From Akebia trifoliata (lineage: Eukaryota; Streptophyta; Magnoliopsida; Ranunculales; Lardizabalaceae), in NCBI GenBank assembly GCA_017979445.1, contig CM030706.1:33373330-33437329 (forward strand): a stretch of DNA of 64,000 nucleotides, in the 5' to 3' direction. The position numbers were made by a program, and so were the translations under genes. The notes under the pieces were generated by a model, which searched no databases, was not told where the DNA came from, and saw only the letters and a program-made list of their open reading frames with translations. This document shows positions 12,701 to 23,694 of this stretch, one piece after another (within the stretch, counting starts at the first letter, position 1; each line of letters starts with the position of its first letter).

Positions 12701-15700
12701 ATGATGCATCGCAACCACGTCCACATCCCCCCACTAAATCACAACTACCCCCTCGAGTTCCACTACATCCATCACAAAAGTCACGACCGCTACCACGGCT
12801 ACTACCATGTCCTCAACCCCCAAAAACTACCACAAACAACTTGATTAGCCCAATTAGTTGGTTGTTCACGTAAATGCCAACAAAAATCAACTATATGACC
12901 ATTCAGGCCACAATGTGTGCATTTCTATGATGCACCGCAACCACGTCCACATCCCCCCACTGAATCACAACTACCCCCTCGAGTTCCACTACGTCCATCA
13001 CAAAAGTCACGACCACTACCACGGCTACTACCATGTCCTCAACCCCCAAAAACTACAAAGGCTGATATATTCAGATTAGTAATCATTGGAGAAACAGTAG
13101 ACCCACCAACTATAGCTCTTTGAAGTCGAGCAAATACCTCCGTCAGATATGGAAGTTCTTTACTCGCTAAAATATGAGATTTAACTGGTTCATACTCAGA
13201 TTTTAGGCCAGAAAGAAATTTAACAACATCCAACTCTTCTCTCTATTTGCTCAACACCTCTAAATATGTGGTGAGAGGCTAATACATACTAAGTTCGTTT
13301 CAAATATTTTGCAGGTGGGAATAATCTTGTGCTACTGCGTTATCACCTTGTTGAAATGAAAAATATTCTTGTGCCAACTATAAATCCGAGAAATATTATT
13401 TTCCCCGAAATACATTTTACTAACCTGAATCCAGATTTGTTCTGCCGATGTCAGAAACATCAGATTGACACTAATAGTAGACACCATGTTGTTCCACAAC
13501 CACGTCATAATTTGGGCATTCTCCTGAACCCATTCAAAATAACCAACATCATCAGATTTGGAGTGGAACATCCTTCAAATAGTTCAATTTTTCCTTGACA
13601 GTAAGAAACACCTCAACTGATTTCGACCAAGGAATGAAATTACTACCATTCAACTTAATGGATATCATCTGAATATTAAAGAATTCAAAAGTTACCATAA
13701 TTTCAGATTTATTTTCCATCATACATTGTAAAAAAAAGAATCACAGAAGATTACGATACTGGTTCCAACTCTTAGAAATCACAAGAGAACATCACTAGAA
13801 AACACAAACATAAGTTGTTGACCTTCTAAAAACCCATGAAAAACACACCCACTAGCAATTGCGCACCACCCTTTTTCGTTGTTTCAAACATGGCTGAGCC
13901 AAACAATGAATTTCATTGACCAACAATCACCCACATACTCACCAACAATGAGGGAGAAAACCCTAAAACCTTAGTTTGCAATCAGATTACTAGGGTTCAA
14001 CAAACCACTTTACTTCTCAAAGCAGAACTGAATGACATTGAAGTCTCCTCCAAGGCACCACAGACGAATCCAACACCACCCAACATTATCCAGCTCCTCC
14101 TAGAAAAAAGCCCTTTCCCCATTTGCTATCGGACCATAGATGCCAGAGAAAACCTAGGAGAAATCATCTCCCACACATTTACAAGGCATAGAAGCCGAAA
14201 AAGCCCGAATTAAGACCTCTTCCACATTGATAAAATTAGTGTCCCACATAACTATGATGCCACCCACCGTACCAATCGTCGGAACAAAGCACCACTCTTT
14301 ATTCCTAACACACCACAACTCGGCAATCACCCTGCTATCAACAACACTCAACTTAGATTCTTGCAAGGAAACAATGTGTGGTTTGTTTAGGCTGATGACT
14401 GACTTGACCACCACCCTCTTATCCATAAGTTTCAAACCTCTTACATTCCATGAAAGTATTTCAACTATCATTGAACACAAGTTTACAACGAGCTGCCCTC
14501 TTAATTGAAACTAGTTGCAGAACAGATTGTCTTGCCTTTCTTCCTAACTCCTCTACTTGTTTTCTTAGTCTTGAGTTCTTCTTCTGAATTTGCGGCTCAG
14601 CTGTAGACCCATTCTTACTTGGTGAATAAAATTCATGAAGGGTCAAAAGTTCCTTATCAACTACCTGCTCCAGAACCCTCCTGGAATCCCCCCTCCTCCA
14701 CTGATTTCAAACTCATCCTTTTTAACTATCGAACACCAAACCCTCTTCTTACTTTCCTTTAACTTTAGTAAACACTTGGCAATGATTACTTGTCTACCCA
14801 GGGCAATCTCCAACAGCACCTTAGTGGCCTTACCATATATCGCAATCGAAACTCCAACCGACAAGGCAACATCCAGAATACTGCCCAAAAGCCATTTGAC
14901 AATCTCACAAATTAGTTCTTCCTGGAAAGCACCACAAGAAGGCACGGATCTCTGATTTAGCCCCGATTCAACTGCCAACAAGTTAAAACAAGGAGAACAC
15001 GGCTTATTACCCTCTGCAGACTGTAATCTAAAGCCCAACGACTTTCCATCAGAGCACATGTGGCTGGAGAAAATAACCTATGACTACGCAATTGTTCGCA
15101 CCAATTCTAAACCAGGAAAAGTCCACTCGAAACTAAAGTTGAAGCCCCCACAATCCTCTAACCTTAGCCACCTGAACCTCGCATGCTTACCTCCACCATT
15201 TTCCAGAATATACAAGGTGCTTCGACACTTGTCCTTATTTTCCAAACTGGGAAACACCCCCTTTTGGTTTCATATCAGAGAAAAAGTTGTCAAAGTATGG
15301 ATTTGGTTTCACTCACTCCAGCCCAGCAACCAAGGCTTCGCAGCCAAGTTTCCCATTCAACAGATCCAAAAGGTTGGGCTCAACCTGGTCTAGCCAAGTA
15401 AAATCAACGGGGCCTTCAAAGTGTGGGTGGGTTCAAGTTTCTGATTTCAAACCTAAACAGGCCCAACAACTCTTGCGACCCAGCTCCTAGTCCAACCGGT
15501 TCAAAGACACTAAGCCCATCATTAATCACCTCCATAATTCTTCCAACTCATACAAACCCTCTGAGTCTCCTCTACTCTCAACCCTCGAGATAGGGACCCA
15601 CGAGTCAAAACACTCACTTGCCTTAAAGTCATGAACAATACACCCCTATTTGACATTGCACGCAGGCTTCGTAGATTTTCCAAATCCTTGCTCATGCTCC

Positions 15701-18700
15701 TGACTCTTCTCCACATGACACTTGTCCACTAGCTCCACACACATATCCAACTCTATGAGATTTGAATTTAAAAAAGGCTTATCAAAAACCTTTAGCCCTG
15801 GAATTGATATCTCTATCCCAAAACCAATAATATTAGGGTTGCCATTATCCTCGAAGGGAGAACCCTCTGCACCCACCAATAATGGTGGATACAACTCCTG
15901 TATCGACTCCTTGCCTGGTCTACAGCTAAATACACTAGAATCTGCATCTTCCCTCTGAGATCTAACCTCAACCCCTTGCAGCAACTGCATTCAACTCCAC
16001 CGAACAATGATCTAGTAGGCGAAGCTCTCATTCTACACTCTCAAGTTCATTAACAACTTGCCGTTTGAATTCCTAATTTTCAGTCTCGCCATACTTAAAT
16101 CCTCCAACAAACTCGTCAAGGATGCGATCTCAATAAGACCTCCCAGAGAATCTCTGATGTAGCGAAAGACGCTCGCCGTGCACAGGTGGAAAGGAAGACC
16201 CAAGATTTCAACTCAAATAGCTTCATTTATCCAAACCTCTGGGACCCGATTGATCAGAACAAACCAAGGTCTAACTGAAACAACTACATCTTGAACACGA
16301 AAGGATAGCAAATCACAAAAAAATTTAGGCAAAATTCCACTCCCTGCGAAAAAAACCTTGCTATGATCATTAATGGATATGAAAGATAACTCTTGACAGT
16401 CCCCTACCAGACCTCTGAGAGCCTCTTTAACATCCTCTTAATCTACTTTTAAGCTTGAAGCTTCACAGATCAACGCATTTCTCCACACTCCAAAATTGAT
16501 TACATCCCTACCAAAAGTCCGAACATTACTGGAGTGGGGCCCAAAGTTCCCAGCACGAGAATCTTGGGTCGAGGGTTTAAGACCAGATCGGTCTTAAAGA
16601 CCTCCCCATCCTAAAAGAGTTCCTGAGACTTGGCATTTAGTACTAGAAAGCAGACTTCACCAACTTTTTTTAATAGTTCCTCTGCTATTTCCTTCCAACC
16701 AAACCCACTAGGGCCTTTTAGGATCAACAGGGATGTGACCCACATCCTATCACTAAACTCTGAAACGCAAATAAATCTGCCTTTAGAAGAACTTTTAATG
16801 ATTGGGAGGTGGATATTTTAGGGAGATTAGTGTGTTTGGTAGAGAATAACTACACAAGGGAATCCTCGGACAACCAAAGATTGTGGAGCAGCACTAGGGA
16901 TGGGAAATTCATGGTTAAATCTTTGTATGTTAGAATCGCCCCAAGGAGTGCATCGTCTTTTCCTCATTCTTTAGTCTAGAGTGGTAAAATCGCTCCTCAG
17001 ATATTGATTTTTATTTGGATGGCGACATTGGGATGACTTCCAACTATGGACCAGTTAATCAAAAGAGAGTTTATTTCTCTGAATCAATGTTGTATGTGTA
17101 GATCTCAGGCGGAGACGGTGGACCACTTACTCCTTCATTGCTGAGTGGCCCATCACATTTAGTCGCATTTCTTATCCTTATTTGGTTTGTTGAGTTGCTT
17201 ACCTTGCTCGGTTAAGTCAACTTTGGAGTCTTGGCTGGCCTGGAGAAGCTCGTTTACGTCATCAAAACGGATTCTGTGGTTCTTGGCCCCTTTCGCGATT
17301 GGTTGAGGCATTTGGTTAATTCGTAATGGGTGCATTTTTTGGGAGAAAGTATTTTCGTTGGATCGATTGGTTTTATCGATCTTCGAGCTTCTTTTCACTT
17401 GGAGTAAACTTTATAAGGAATTTAAGGGAGTTTTCTTTAAGGATTTTGTTGCGAGATGGGATAAGGTTTGTTCTTTGTCGTGTTAGTTATTTGTAGCTTG
17501 TTTGCGTTTGGTGTTTTTTCCGTTTTTCTTTGTTTTGGGTGGGTCCCCTCGACCCCCCTTGTTTTCTTTGATTATCAATAAATTTATCTTTATCGATCAA
17601 AAAATAATATTTACTCCCCACTGGTTCTTAACCTAGCTCTCTTTAACTTCAAACACCTTAAGTTCCACCAGGATTAACCTTGCCCATCCACTGATTTGGA
17701 CAAACTCCTTGGGTATCTTCTTCACTTTCTTACAATTCCTTGCCATAGTTGCAGTTCATTAGATCTAGACGTGATCTCTAAAGTTTCCTTCTTTTGATTT
17801 CATTGTGATTTTTCTTTTCCCATTTGGAGTCACTTCTATGGTCTCGTAACGATTTCTTGGGTACTCCCCAATTATGTCTTCTTTCTTTTCCAGTGTTGGG
17901 ATCTTTCTATGTTCTTAGGGAGATTGAATACTTTGTGGAGGCTTCTTCCATTTGCCACTAGGCGGGGCTTATGGTTGGAGAGGAATGGGAGAATTTTCAA
18001 AGCAATAGTATCAACAAATCAGGAGATCATGCTGAATGCTTTAGGACTTTTATTCTTTTGATGTAAATTATGTCCTGAGTTTAAGGGTCTTTTCTTTGAA
18101 GACTTTGTGTGCTAATTAGGTGCTTTTGTTTTACTTGATTGGCCATCTGGACCACCTTGTATGCTTTTCTTATTTTCTCTTTTTGATTCAATAAATCTAA
18201 ACTTTAAAAAAAAAAAATGTAAATTTGAAGTCACTTTCGAAAAAGACTTTGCTTTGGACAGAGCATAATGGAGGAACGCGATTTGTTTAGCTGACTCCAA
18301 TTCTTAGGGATAAGACTTTGTTGTTATTGTTGTATAGTGACAGTGGTTATGTAGAAAGACAATTTTACATTTTTCGATGGGAAACATTTAATGGACAAAA
18401 GTTAATTCCATGGTAATGCTATATAATGTTATGAGCTTTTTAGGACAAGAAACCAAGTAGTTTAGGCAATAGCTCTAACTAGAAGGTCATCCCCAGTATG
18501 CTTGAGTTGCACTTTGTTTTCCTTAAGTGACAAATGGGAATAAAGAGGATGTTAATCAATCTGGGATTGAAAACTTATACTTACTTCTTAAAGTAGATAA
18601 TTTAATCATGAAACTATCGAAGTTTCCCACCTTTTCGATTGAAACAAGTGAAATAATTGATGTGTTTGATTTGCTGAGAAAATGCTTACTTGGGAAAATG

Positions 18701-20215
18701 GATTTCCTAAGATAATTTTGTCGATTTTTATTGCATCAAGGAAAATGTCGAAAGAGAGTTGGTTTTCAGTTTTGTACGTAGATTTTCCTTGCTTGATGTG
18801 AAAATCCGTTTCTTGGGGGTCCAGACATAAATTATTTTCCAGCAAAGATGGAGCAATTGCTTTCAATGAAAAATAATTTTCCTATGAAATGTGCTACCAT
18901 GCATTTTTGAATCACATTTTCCAAGGAAACCCATTTTTCCTACCAATTTTTCAATGCAATCGTACATACTCTTTCTGAGACAAACAACAATAGCAAAAAA
19001 CCTTAAAATAATCACGTGCCTATATGACACCCATATCAAATTCCTGGTGGAAATGATCACATGATAAGGAACTTAAACTTTGAAACTTCTAAGACCATTT
19101 CTAAAGCATATTAATAGGATGGTATAATACAAAGAGAATTTTTGAGGTAGGTATTCCAATTACAAACTTTGCCCATAAGTGTCCACCATTCTTCCTATCT
19201 TCTGCTTTTCATTCCAAGAGCCTATTGTGAAGGATGTAAAGCACAAAGACCACAAGATAGACCTTAATGTACCAGAAACACTAGGAAGTGGTTCTATATG
19301 GGAGCATCATCAAAAACTATAAAATTGAACTATATTATGATCGGACGAGGGAAGGGGATTCTGGAAAGGGAGAGGCATGGCGAGTAGAAGATTCCTTCAT
19401 CGAAATTGGGACTAACAAGATGTTGAAACCCAACAAAATATATATATCAATTTTGACTGCGCTTTGAAGTAACTAATTCCTGGAAAATAGTATCTAATTT
19501 TCAACATTTTCACTCTTTTTACACCTCTAGTTCAATCAGTGTTAGTAATCTCCACTACCCTTTTTACCAACAAACCATAAAGTTCACAATTCCTTTAAGC
19601 ATAAGCTTACTTTCTCATTTTTTCCGTTAATTTTCATTGAGATAAAAAGAGCAAACACTTGAAAACGAAATAAACACAAAGAACAAAAACACTTTCCAAT
19701 AATTCAGGTATCAACCACTAACCCGATACGCATGTATGAAGCAAACATACAGAAATTAGGTATTTTAGGATAAAATTCAAGAAATTAAATGGTACCCACA
19801 TCGAGAAACGCAGCATCCAAGTAGGAGACGTTGATTTCAAGAGAAACTTGCAATTTATTTTTAAGAGGACTAACGGAGAAGATTAATGCTGAGCCAACCA
19901 AATCAACCAGAGATGCAGTTGCTCCACCGTGCAGGAAATTACCAGTGTTCTAGTTTCCATCAATCAAGAATCAGAAAAACAAACCCAAATCACAAATAAT
20001 AAAAAAACTGATAGAGAGAGAGAGAGAGTTACGAGGAGGCGAGGAGGGACTTTCATGGAACAGATGATTCGACCGGGTTCGATGAGATCAACATGAACGC
20101 CTTGAAAGATGAGTGGTTCGAAGAATGCTTTAGGTAAAGAGTCGATTGAAGAGAGTGATTCTTCTTCATTAGTTGATCCTCTCTCTAACAACCTCTTCAC
20201 CGATTCAAAGTCCAT
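6702..20215 (-). CDS. ACOT13-like acyl-CoA thioesterase (hotdog fold), copy 1 (3 exons)
   Basis: Exons in coding order are 20,215-20,033, 19,949-19,800 and 6,845-6,702, all with GT/AG borders and phase-0 junctions; 158 aa. Residues 62-77 hold the PaaI/THEM2-type active-site segment (N-F-L-H-G-G-A-T then L-V-D), followed by the [11 protein letters not shown] strand and a C-terminal sheet with VGK and QGRHTKYL. Length and motifs fit plant acyl-coenzyme A thioesterase 13-like proteins, which hydrolyse acyl-CoA to free acid and CoA; substrate and compartment cannot be read from sequence. Intron 2 is about 13 kb and filled with nested retrotransposons. Residues 91-95 differ from copy 2 at four of five positions, in a part where copy 2 looks canonical. 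Splicing across the large intron needs RNA evidence. Confidence 0.88.
7330..9226 (-). pseudogene. LINE A ORF2: reverse transcriptase and zf-RVT region, copy 1
   Basis: Read downward from 9,226: an RT N-terminal segment with a PFDEDEV start and [18 protein letters not shown] (RT palm); an L-V-D-D-T catalytic box near 8,440 where F-A-D-D is usual; then the post-RT region with [12 protein letters not shown], and a degenerate zf-RVT part. It is split over at least three frames. In copy 2 the C-terminal part stays open for 223 codons (40,705-40,034). Confidence 0.85.
9227..9355 (-). repeat. Copia 1 3' LTR, copy 1
   Basis: This 129-bp sequence has terminal 5'-TG...CA-3' and the inverted ends tgtta/aaca. 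It is followed on the plus strand by ctccccctcaag (9,356-9,367), the complement of a polypurine tract. The same LTR is at 41,764-41,892 in copy 2. Confidence 0.75.
9600..11098 (-). pseudogene. Copia 1 reverse transcriptase and RNase H remnants
   Basis: 9,965-9,744 encodes the RNase H start with [13 protein letters not shown] and DADWAGS; the SSAEAEY-like and KHIETDCHF motifs continue down to about 9,510 with a stop between. 10,168-9,959 and 11,098-10,745 carry RT pieces broken by stops. The copy-2 RNase H frame (42,503-42,126) is longer and includes ARSSAEAKYRAMA. Confidence 0.85.
11132..12256 (-). pseudogene. Copia 1 pre-integrase and integrase core remnants
   Basis: 12,256-12,020 matches the region upstream of the Copia GAG-pre-integrase domain ([15 protein letters not shown]). 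11,779-11,546 carries the integrase core: FRIDNAKEY, with Asp of the catalytic triad, and TPQQNSVAE, with the catalytic Glu. 11,500-11,132 is the integrase C-terminal part. Stops separate them. This region is absent from copy 2. Confidence 0.85.
12605..13722 (-). pseudogene. Copia 1 gag with duplicated CCHC zinc knuckle
   Basis: A gag start codon is at 13,722, followed by [19 protein letters not shown], typical of Copia gag. A zinc knuckle of form C-x2-C-x4-H-x4-C ([14 protein letters not shown]) occurs twice because 12,605-12,830 and 12,831-13,056 are a 226-bp tandem duplication. As 226 is not a multiple of three, the duplication breaks the frame. Confidence 0.85.
14020..14480 (-). pseudogene. 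LINE A endonuclease domain remnant
   Basis: The frame opening at 14,480 contains [15 protein letters not shown] and GGIIVMWD, the first half of an AP-endonuclease-like L1 domain. After a stop it continues with VFSGIYGP and GGDFNVIQF near 14,030. Copy 2 has lost this part in its deletion. Confidence 0.85.
14500..16740 (-). pseudogene. LINE A ORF1 (DUF4283-like) remnant
   Basis: Minus-strand reading near 16,230-16,040 gives [20 protein letters not shown], matching the DUF4283-type ORF1 of plant L1 elements. The upstream part near 16,740-16,620 reads [14 protein letters not shown]. 14,646-14,461 gives a basic segment at the ORF1/ORF2 boundary. Many stops are present. The ORF1 start is displaced to 17,746 by LINE B. 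Confidence 0.7.
16745..17604 (+). mobile_element. LINE B: 5'-truncated LINE 3' fragment on the plus strand
   Basis: The plus strand reads TFNDWEVD (about 16,790), [12 protein letters not shown] and [18 protein letters not shown], the zf-RVT region at the C-terminus of plant LINE ORF2. It ends with aataaatttatctttatcg and a short A-run at 17,599-17,604. It is inserted in LINE A ORF1 in the opposite direction. Severe 5' truncation is usual for LINE insertions. No clear target duplication was found. Confidence 0.8.
17800..18218 (+). mobile_element. LINE C: short LINE 3' end on the plus strand
   Basis: Plus-strand pieces [22 protein letters not shown] and the following region match the last part of plant LINE ORF2. 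Then comes a short 3' UTR with ttcaataaatctaaac and a 12-base A-tail (18,207-18,218). It is missing from copy 2, where the deletion ends just downstream. Confidence 0.75.
18219..19799. other. Distal part of thioesterase intron 2, copy 1
   Basis: Non-coding and AT-rich. From 18,447 it aligns with copy 2 from 42,761. Runs like gaaaaatgg and ttttcctt recur in both orientations, but I could not define an element. Copy 2 has about 28 extra bases near 43,088. Confidence 0.5.
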
Positions 20216-20673
20216 ATCTCTATTCTTCTTTCTTTTTCTAAGCTCAAGTCAAGAGTACAGCTCTTCGGGAACCGAGACTCCAAATGCCGTCGGGAAAATG
20301 CTGAAATGACAACGCGTTGCATTGATGCAAGCGCGCTAATATAAGACGAAATACGGGTTGGAGTTGGGGAGATGTGTGAAATTGTGAAGAACGCAGATAT
20401 TCGAACAAAGTATAGATGCAGCTTTTGGGGATACATAACTGCACATTTTTACGAGGACTTGCATTTATTTATCCCGAGCAAATAGGTTTCTGGTTCCTGT
20501 CCATAGCACGTGAGCGAGTATTGAGATTTTCTAGTTGAAAAATCATCATTCAATTGTGACTGTGTGATGGGGCTTTAACTTCTAAGAAAATGATACCCTT
20601 TGACTTTGCATCTACAACCTTCAGAAAGGCATGTTAAGGCTTTAATATAATCACCCACACACTCATTTTTTTA

Positions 20674-22348
20674 GGCAAAATTACTTAGGACTTATGAGGA
20701 GGGATTTCTTTATAAATAGTCCCTAATTTTGGATGGCCTCATAATAGCTCATGTTATTAATTTTTCTTTTTTTAACAGTCCTTGGACTTCATCTCCTATA
20801 TTTCTCTCGATTGAATGTCCTAAGAGTTCGAATTCATCGTTTTCATAAATAAAAAAAGGGAGGCGTTCGGAGGCATCGATTTTATCAGTTGTTTTAACAA
20901 AAGAAACTCTATCGTTGGATATTGTTGAATTGGACGGTCGAGATTGAGACGTTCAGCACATACGTTTAACTTATAAAGTTATGGACTTTTTACAGCGCCA
21001 TCCCTCATGTTTGGACTTATTAGTGCCACCTCCCTGAGTGAAAAACAGCAGAGAGCTCTCGTCTGTTCTCTTTAAACCCTAGAACACCTCTCTCTCTCTC
21101 TCTCTCGCTCTTGCTCCGCTGAAACCCTCGAACCTCTCTCTCCCTCTCTCTCTCTCTCGCTGCAACTCCCATCGTCGGAGGTACCTTAGCTGCGTGTTTC
21201 TTGCTTTTCCTGCTCATGCTAGGGTATGCTAGAAGGAAGAAGCTGCTTGGTCCATGAATCAACCTCATCATTATTATCTATAGAAAGGTTGCGGCGACAT
21301 AGTGATCCACATCGGCAAAACCATTTATTTTGATTTGGGTTGGTTTGTTAAGGCCACACATTGTTAATGAGACTTCATGGAAACACAGGTGGAGTCAAGG
21401 ACAAAATGGGTTGATCCCTTGACAGTGATTTTCATGGGGGAAATTGTAATATTGAGTTGTTAACGCAGCCACCACCACCGCTTCCATTGGGTTTATCGTC
21501 AAGGAAAAAGTTGGCCTTTGTTGACTCAAATCGGGTTTAGAGAGAACAGACGAACTCTCTGTTCTTTTTCACTCAGGTTGTAATTGTGCCAGGGAGGTGG
21601 CACTAAATAATGTAAAACTGAGGGATGGCGCTGTAAAAAACCCATAAGTCTATAACTTAACGCAGATGCAATCTTGACCGTCCAATTCATCTATATCCGA
21701 CGGTTGAGTTTATTTTGTTAAAATGACTGATAAAATAGAAGGCGTTGAACGCCTCCATAAAAAAAATAGATTTTTGGCATCTCAATCAAGTTTCAAAGAC
21801 TTCATTTCGTCGGAAATGACTTAAGAATGAAGAAGAAGCCATTTTCAAGGGTTTTTTTTTTTTTCAAATTTTCCTTAATTTTTGGGTGAAAATTGACTAA
21901 GAATAGTTCTTTTAAATTGAAATCATCTAAACATGTTGTTATCTCAAGTTTTAGTCAATCTTTCCCTGAATTTTAATTGAAAAACTCGAAATTTGAAAAT
22001 GGGTGGGTTTTACCAATGTTGAGTTCACCGTTTTTTAGTTAAAAAGCGGTGAACTTGACAATAAATAAAAAGCGTTGAGTTCGATAGTAAATAAAAGTAG
22101 TGAACTCGACAATAAATAGTGGTGTGTTCGACAATAAAAATTGTGAATTCGACAGTAAATAAAAAGCAGCAAGTTGGACAATAAATAAAAGTGGTGAACT
22201 CAACTATAAATAAAAAAGCACTGAGGTCGTCAATAATGAGGGGCCATTTAGAAAAGAAAGTTTACTAAAATGTCCTGCCAAGCTACCATCAAAATTTATG
22301 GGCTATTTAGAAAGAAGTCCCTCCTCAAGGGTCCTTTAAGTACTTTTC
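20674..22348. mobile_element. TIR element with internal minisatellite, copy 1
   Basis: Left end aaaattacttagg... and right end ...cctttaagtactttt are imperfect inverted repeats of about 65 bp that share gaggagggatttcttt-like sequence. The interior includes, at about 22,010-22,240, seven or so imperfect units of about 30 bp with gtgaactcgacaataaataa. A MULE is inserted at 20,858-21,756. Relatives are 45,837-46,586 (copy 2), 48,524-49,673, and fragments at 5,397-5,795 and 37,970-38,365. No coding capacity. Confidence 0.65.
20858..21756. mobile_element. Non-autonomous Mutator-like element (possible Pack-MULE), copy 1 only
   Basis: Imperfect terminal inverted repeats of about 200 bp begin ggaggcgttc and end gaacgcctcc. 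A 9-bp direct repeat ataaaaaaa flanks both ends (20,849-20,857 and 21,757-21,765). Copy 2 has the uninterrupted site near 46,010, so insertion followed the duplication. Long TIRs with a 9-bp duplication are the Mutator hallmark. The interior (21,060-21,530) has CT-repeats and higher GC, like a captured 5' UTR or first exon, but I cannot name a source gene. Confidence 0.8.
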
Positions 22349-22466
22349 TCTTTTTTATAGGCAAACTTATTTTTTAATGACTTTAGGAACCCGATGCTAG
22401 TGGGATTTGAACCTAGGTCTCTAGTATCATCACCCAAATATTTTACAAACTAAACTAGTTGGCACA
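22349..22466 (-). mobile_element. Putative tRNA-derived SINE, copy 1
   Basis: The minus strand has a B-box-like ggttcaaatccc and, upstream, an A-box-like tagtttagtttg within about 60 nt, then an AT-rich tail. The copy-2 counterpart is about 46,587-46,715. No target duplication was identified. Confidence 0.4.
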
Positions 22467-23682
22467 TGTTATTAACCTACACTGTCCCCAAGGAGCACAC
22501 CTTAGAGCTTCGTCGCATATTGGATTTCTTCCTCCTCTCGTAGCCATCTTTCTTTCATCGCTTTCTTTTCCCTGCCAGCAAAGGAATCAATCCTTTCTTT
22601 TTCTCTTCTTAGCTATAAAACAACCTAGGTAAGGTTTACACTCTTTATATTTTTCATATTTTCTAATTTTTTATTGTTTATTGTAATGGTAGAAATTTAG
22701 GGTTTCATTTAAGATTGGATTTTAAGGTTTCCCTTCTTCCTAATTGTCCCTTCTTTCTTTCGTCTACTTTTGATTTTCTCAATTTTAAAAAAAAAAAAAA
22801 TTGAAAATTTTCATCGTCCCATGTCGATTGTCCAATGTCGACATGGACTAAGCTATGATGACATGAAGCTATCGACATGGCTTAAGTCATGTTGGATGGA
22901 CTCTATCGACCCAAAGAGGTTTCAAGCTTTTATTTATGTCGATAGAGACAATCCAATATGACTTACTACACATCTTATTCATTTAACTTATAAGTTCATT
23001 GAGTTTGTTTGGAGTTCTTTGAGTTCATCATTCCATTTATATTGAAATCATTGCAAGAACTTACTATAACGAAAATATTGCCAATTTAAAATCCCAAGTG
23101 CAATATGTGTAGCAAACTCGGGAATCCAAGGTCGAATGTCATACTAAAAAAGGCCTCCTTTCTTCAATCCTCTACTTCCACAGAAGGTAAAGTTCATTTA
23201 AACATTTTCTCAACTTCACTAATCTGCCATTTTTAGATGATTGTGGAGGATAATGAGAAATCCTTAACAACATCTTCCATTAATCATTTGAGTTTTGTGC
23301 ACAAGTAATTGGCATCTGGGCCATTATCTTTGTCTAAGAACTTAGAAACAATAGAAAGGGTGAGTGTTTTTGCCTGGTTTTGCCATATTTGGGGGTTAGA
23401 TACAATGGCAGAGTAGATCTATGACCTCATAAAGAGAGGAATTTGATGAAATCGAAGAAGATGAAATGGGTCGATTGAGATGAGTTCAAATGGTTGGATT
23501 TGGGTGTTTGAAGATGGAGAAAGGTGATATTGTGGAGTGGATGGCACGTGGTAAGCATATCAACTAATGTCTATCTCCTTACTTTATAAAATAAATATTT
23601 TAATTGTTAAAAATTATATTTTTATCTTTTTTTTTTTTTTTTTAAACACAAGCTGAATCAATAAGATTTTTTGTAAATTTCT
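22467..23682. other. Non-coding tail of duplication copy 1
   Basis: No gene recognised. A CT-rich stretch (22,500-22,620) followed by gtaagg looks like a 5' UTR with a donor site, and around 22,820-22,900 tcgacatgg-type words repeat, but no long frame follows. The copy-2 counterpart is 46,716-47,884. Confidence 0.4.
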
Positions 23683-23694
23683 TTAGAATCGTAT

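Larger units (their letters stand above)
9227..13730 (-). mobile_element. Ty1/Copia element (Copia 1) inside LINE A, single recognisable LTR
   Basis: The minus-strand 3' LTR is at 9,227-9,355 (129 bp, ends TGTTG and ATAACA), with a G-rich polypurine tract next to it. Coding order on the minus strand is gag, integrase, RT, RNase H, as in Copia. No second LTR or tRNA-Met primer site was found at the distal end. 13,730-13,990 is unassigned, and the adjacent LINE segment is also missing, so a deletion probably removed both. Frame breaks throughout make it non-autonomous. Confidence 0.85.
7124..17746 (-). mobile_element. L1-type LINE (LINE A), interrupted, copy 1
   Basis: It lies on the minus strand in intron 2 of the thioesterase gene. 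The 3' end with its A-tail is at 7,124-7,132, preceded by aataatattatctttacc, a typical plant LINE 3' end. ORF1 starts at 17,746. The order is ORF1 start (17,746-17,625), LINE B fragment, ORF1 remainder (about 16,740-15,500), endonuclease (about 14,480-14,020), Copia insertion (9,227 to about 13,730 or beyond), then reverse transcriptase and C-terminal zinc-binding region (9,226-7,330). Stops and frameshifts are frequent, so it is dead. Several hundred bases expected between endonuclease and RT are missing. Confidence 0.85.
1..23682 (+). repeat. Direct segmental duplication, copy 1
   Basis: This block is collinear with 32,620-47,884 in the same orientation; base 1 pairs with base 32,620. It carries a GASA gene, a BAG-like chimeric ORF and an ACOT13-like gene in the same order as copy 2. 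Similarity stops near 23,682 (copy 2: 47,884), just after a T-rich run. The left edge is outside the window. Copy 1 is longer because it keeps about 8.24 kb (10,208-18,446) that copy 2 lacks and carries a MULE at 20,858-21,756. Divergence is a few percent but very uneven. Confidence 0.95.

Noticed and set aside
12632..13123. Plus-strand frames with His/Pro-rich repeats
   Set aside because: They are antisense shadows of the duplicated Copia gag zinc-knuckle region.
22010..22240. CRISPR-like regularly spaced repeats
   Set aside because: Units are imperfect and contiguous without unique spacers, and the window is plant DNA; it is a minisatellite inside a TIR element.
22770..22961. Possible small gene present in both copies (46,959-47,174)
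   Set aside because: The frame depends on an A-run of different length in each copy, and the text shows no family resemblance.
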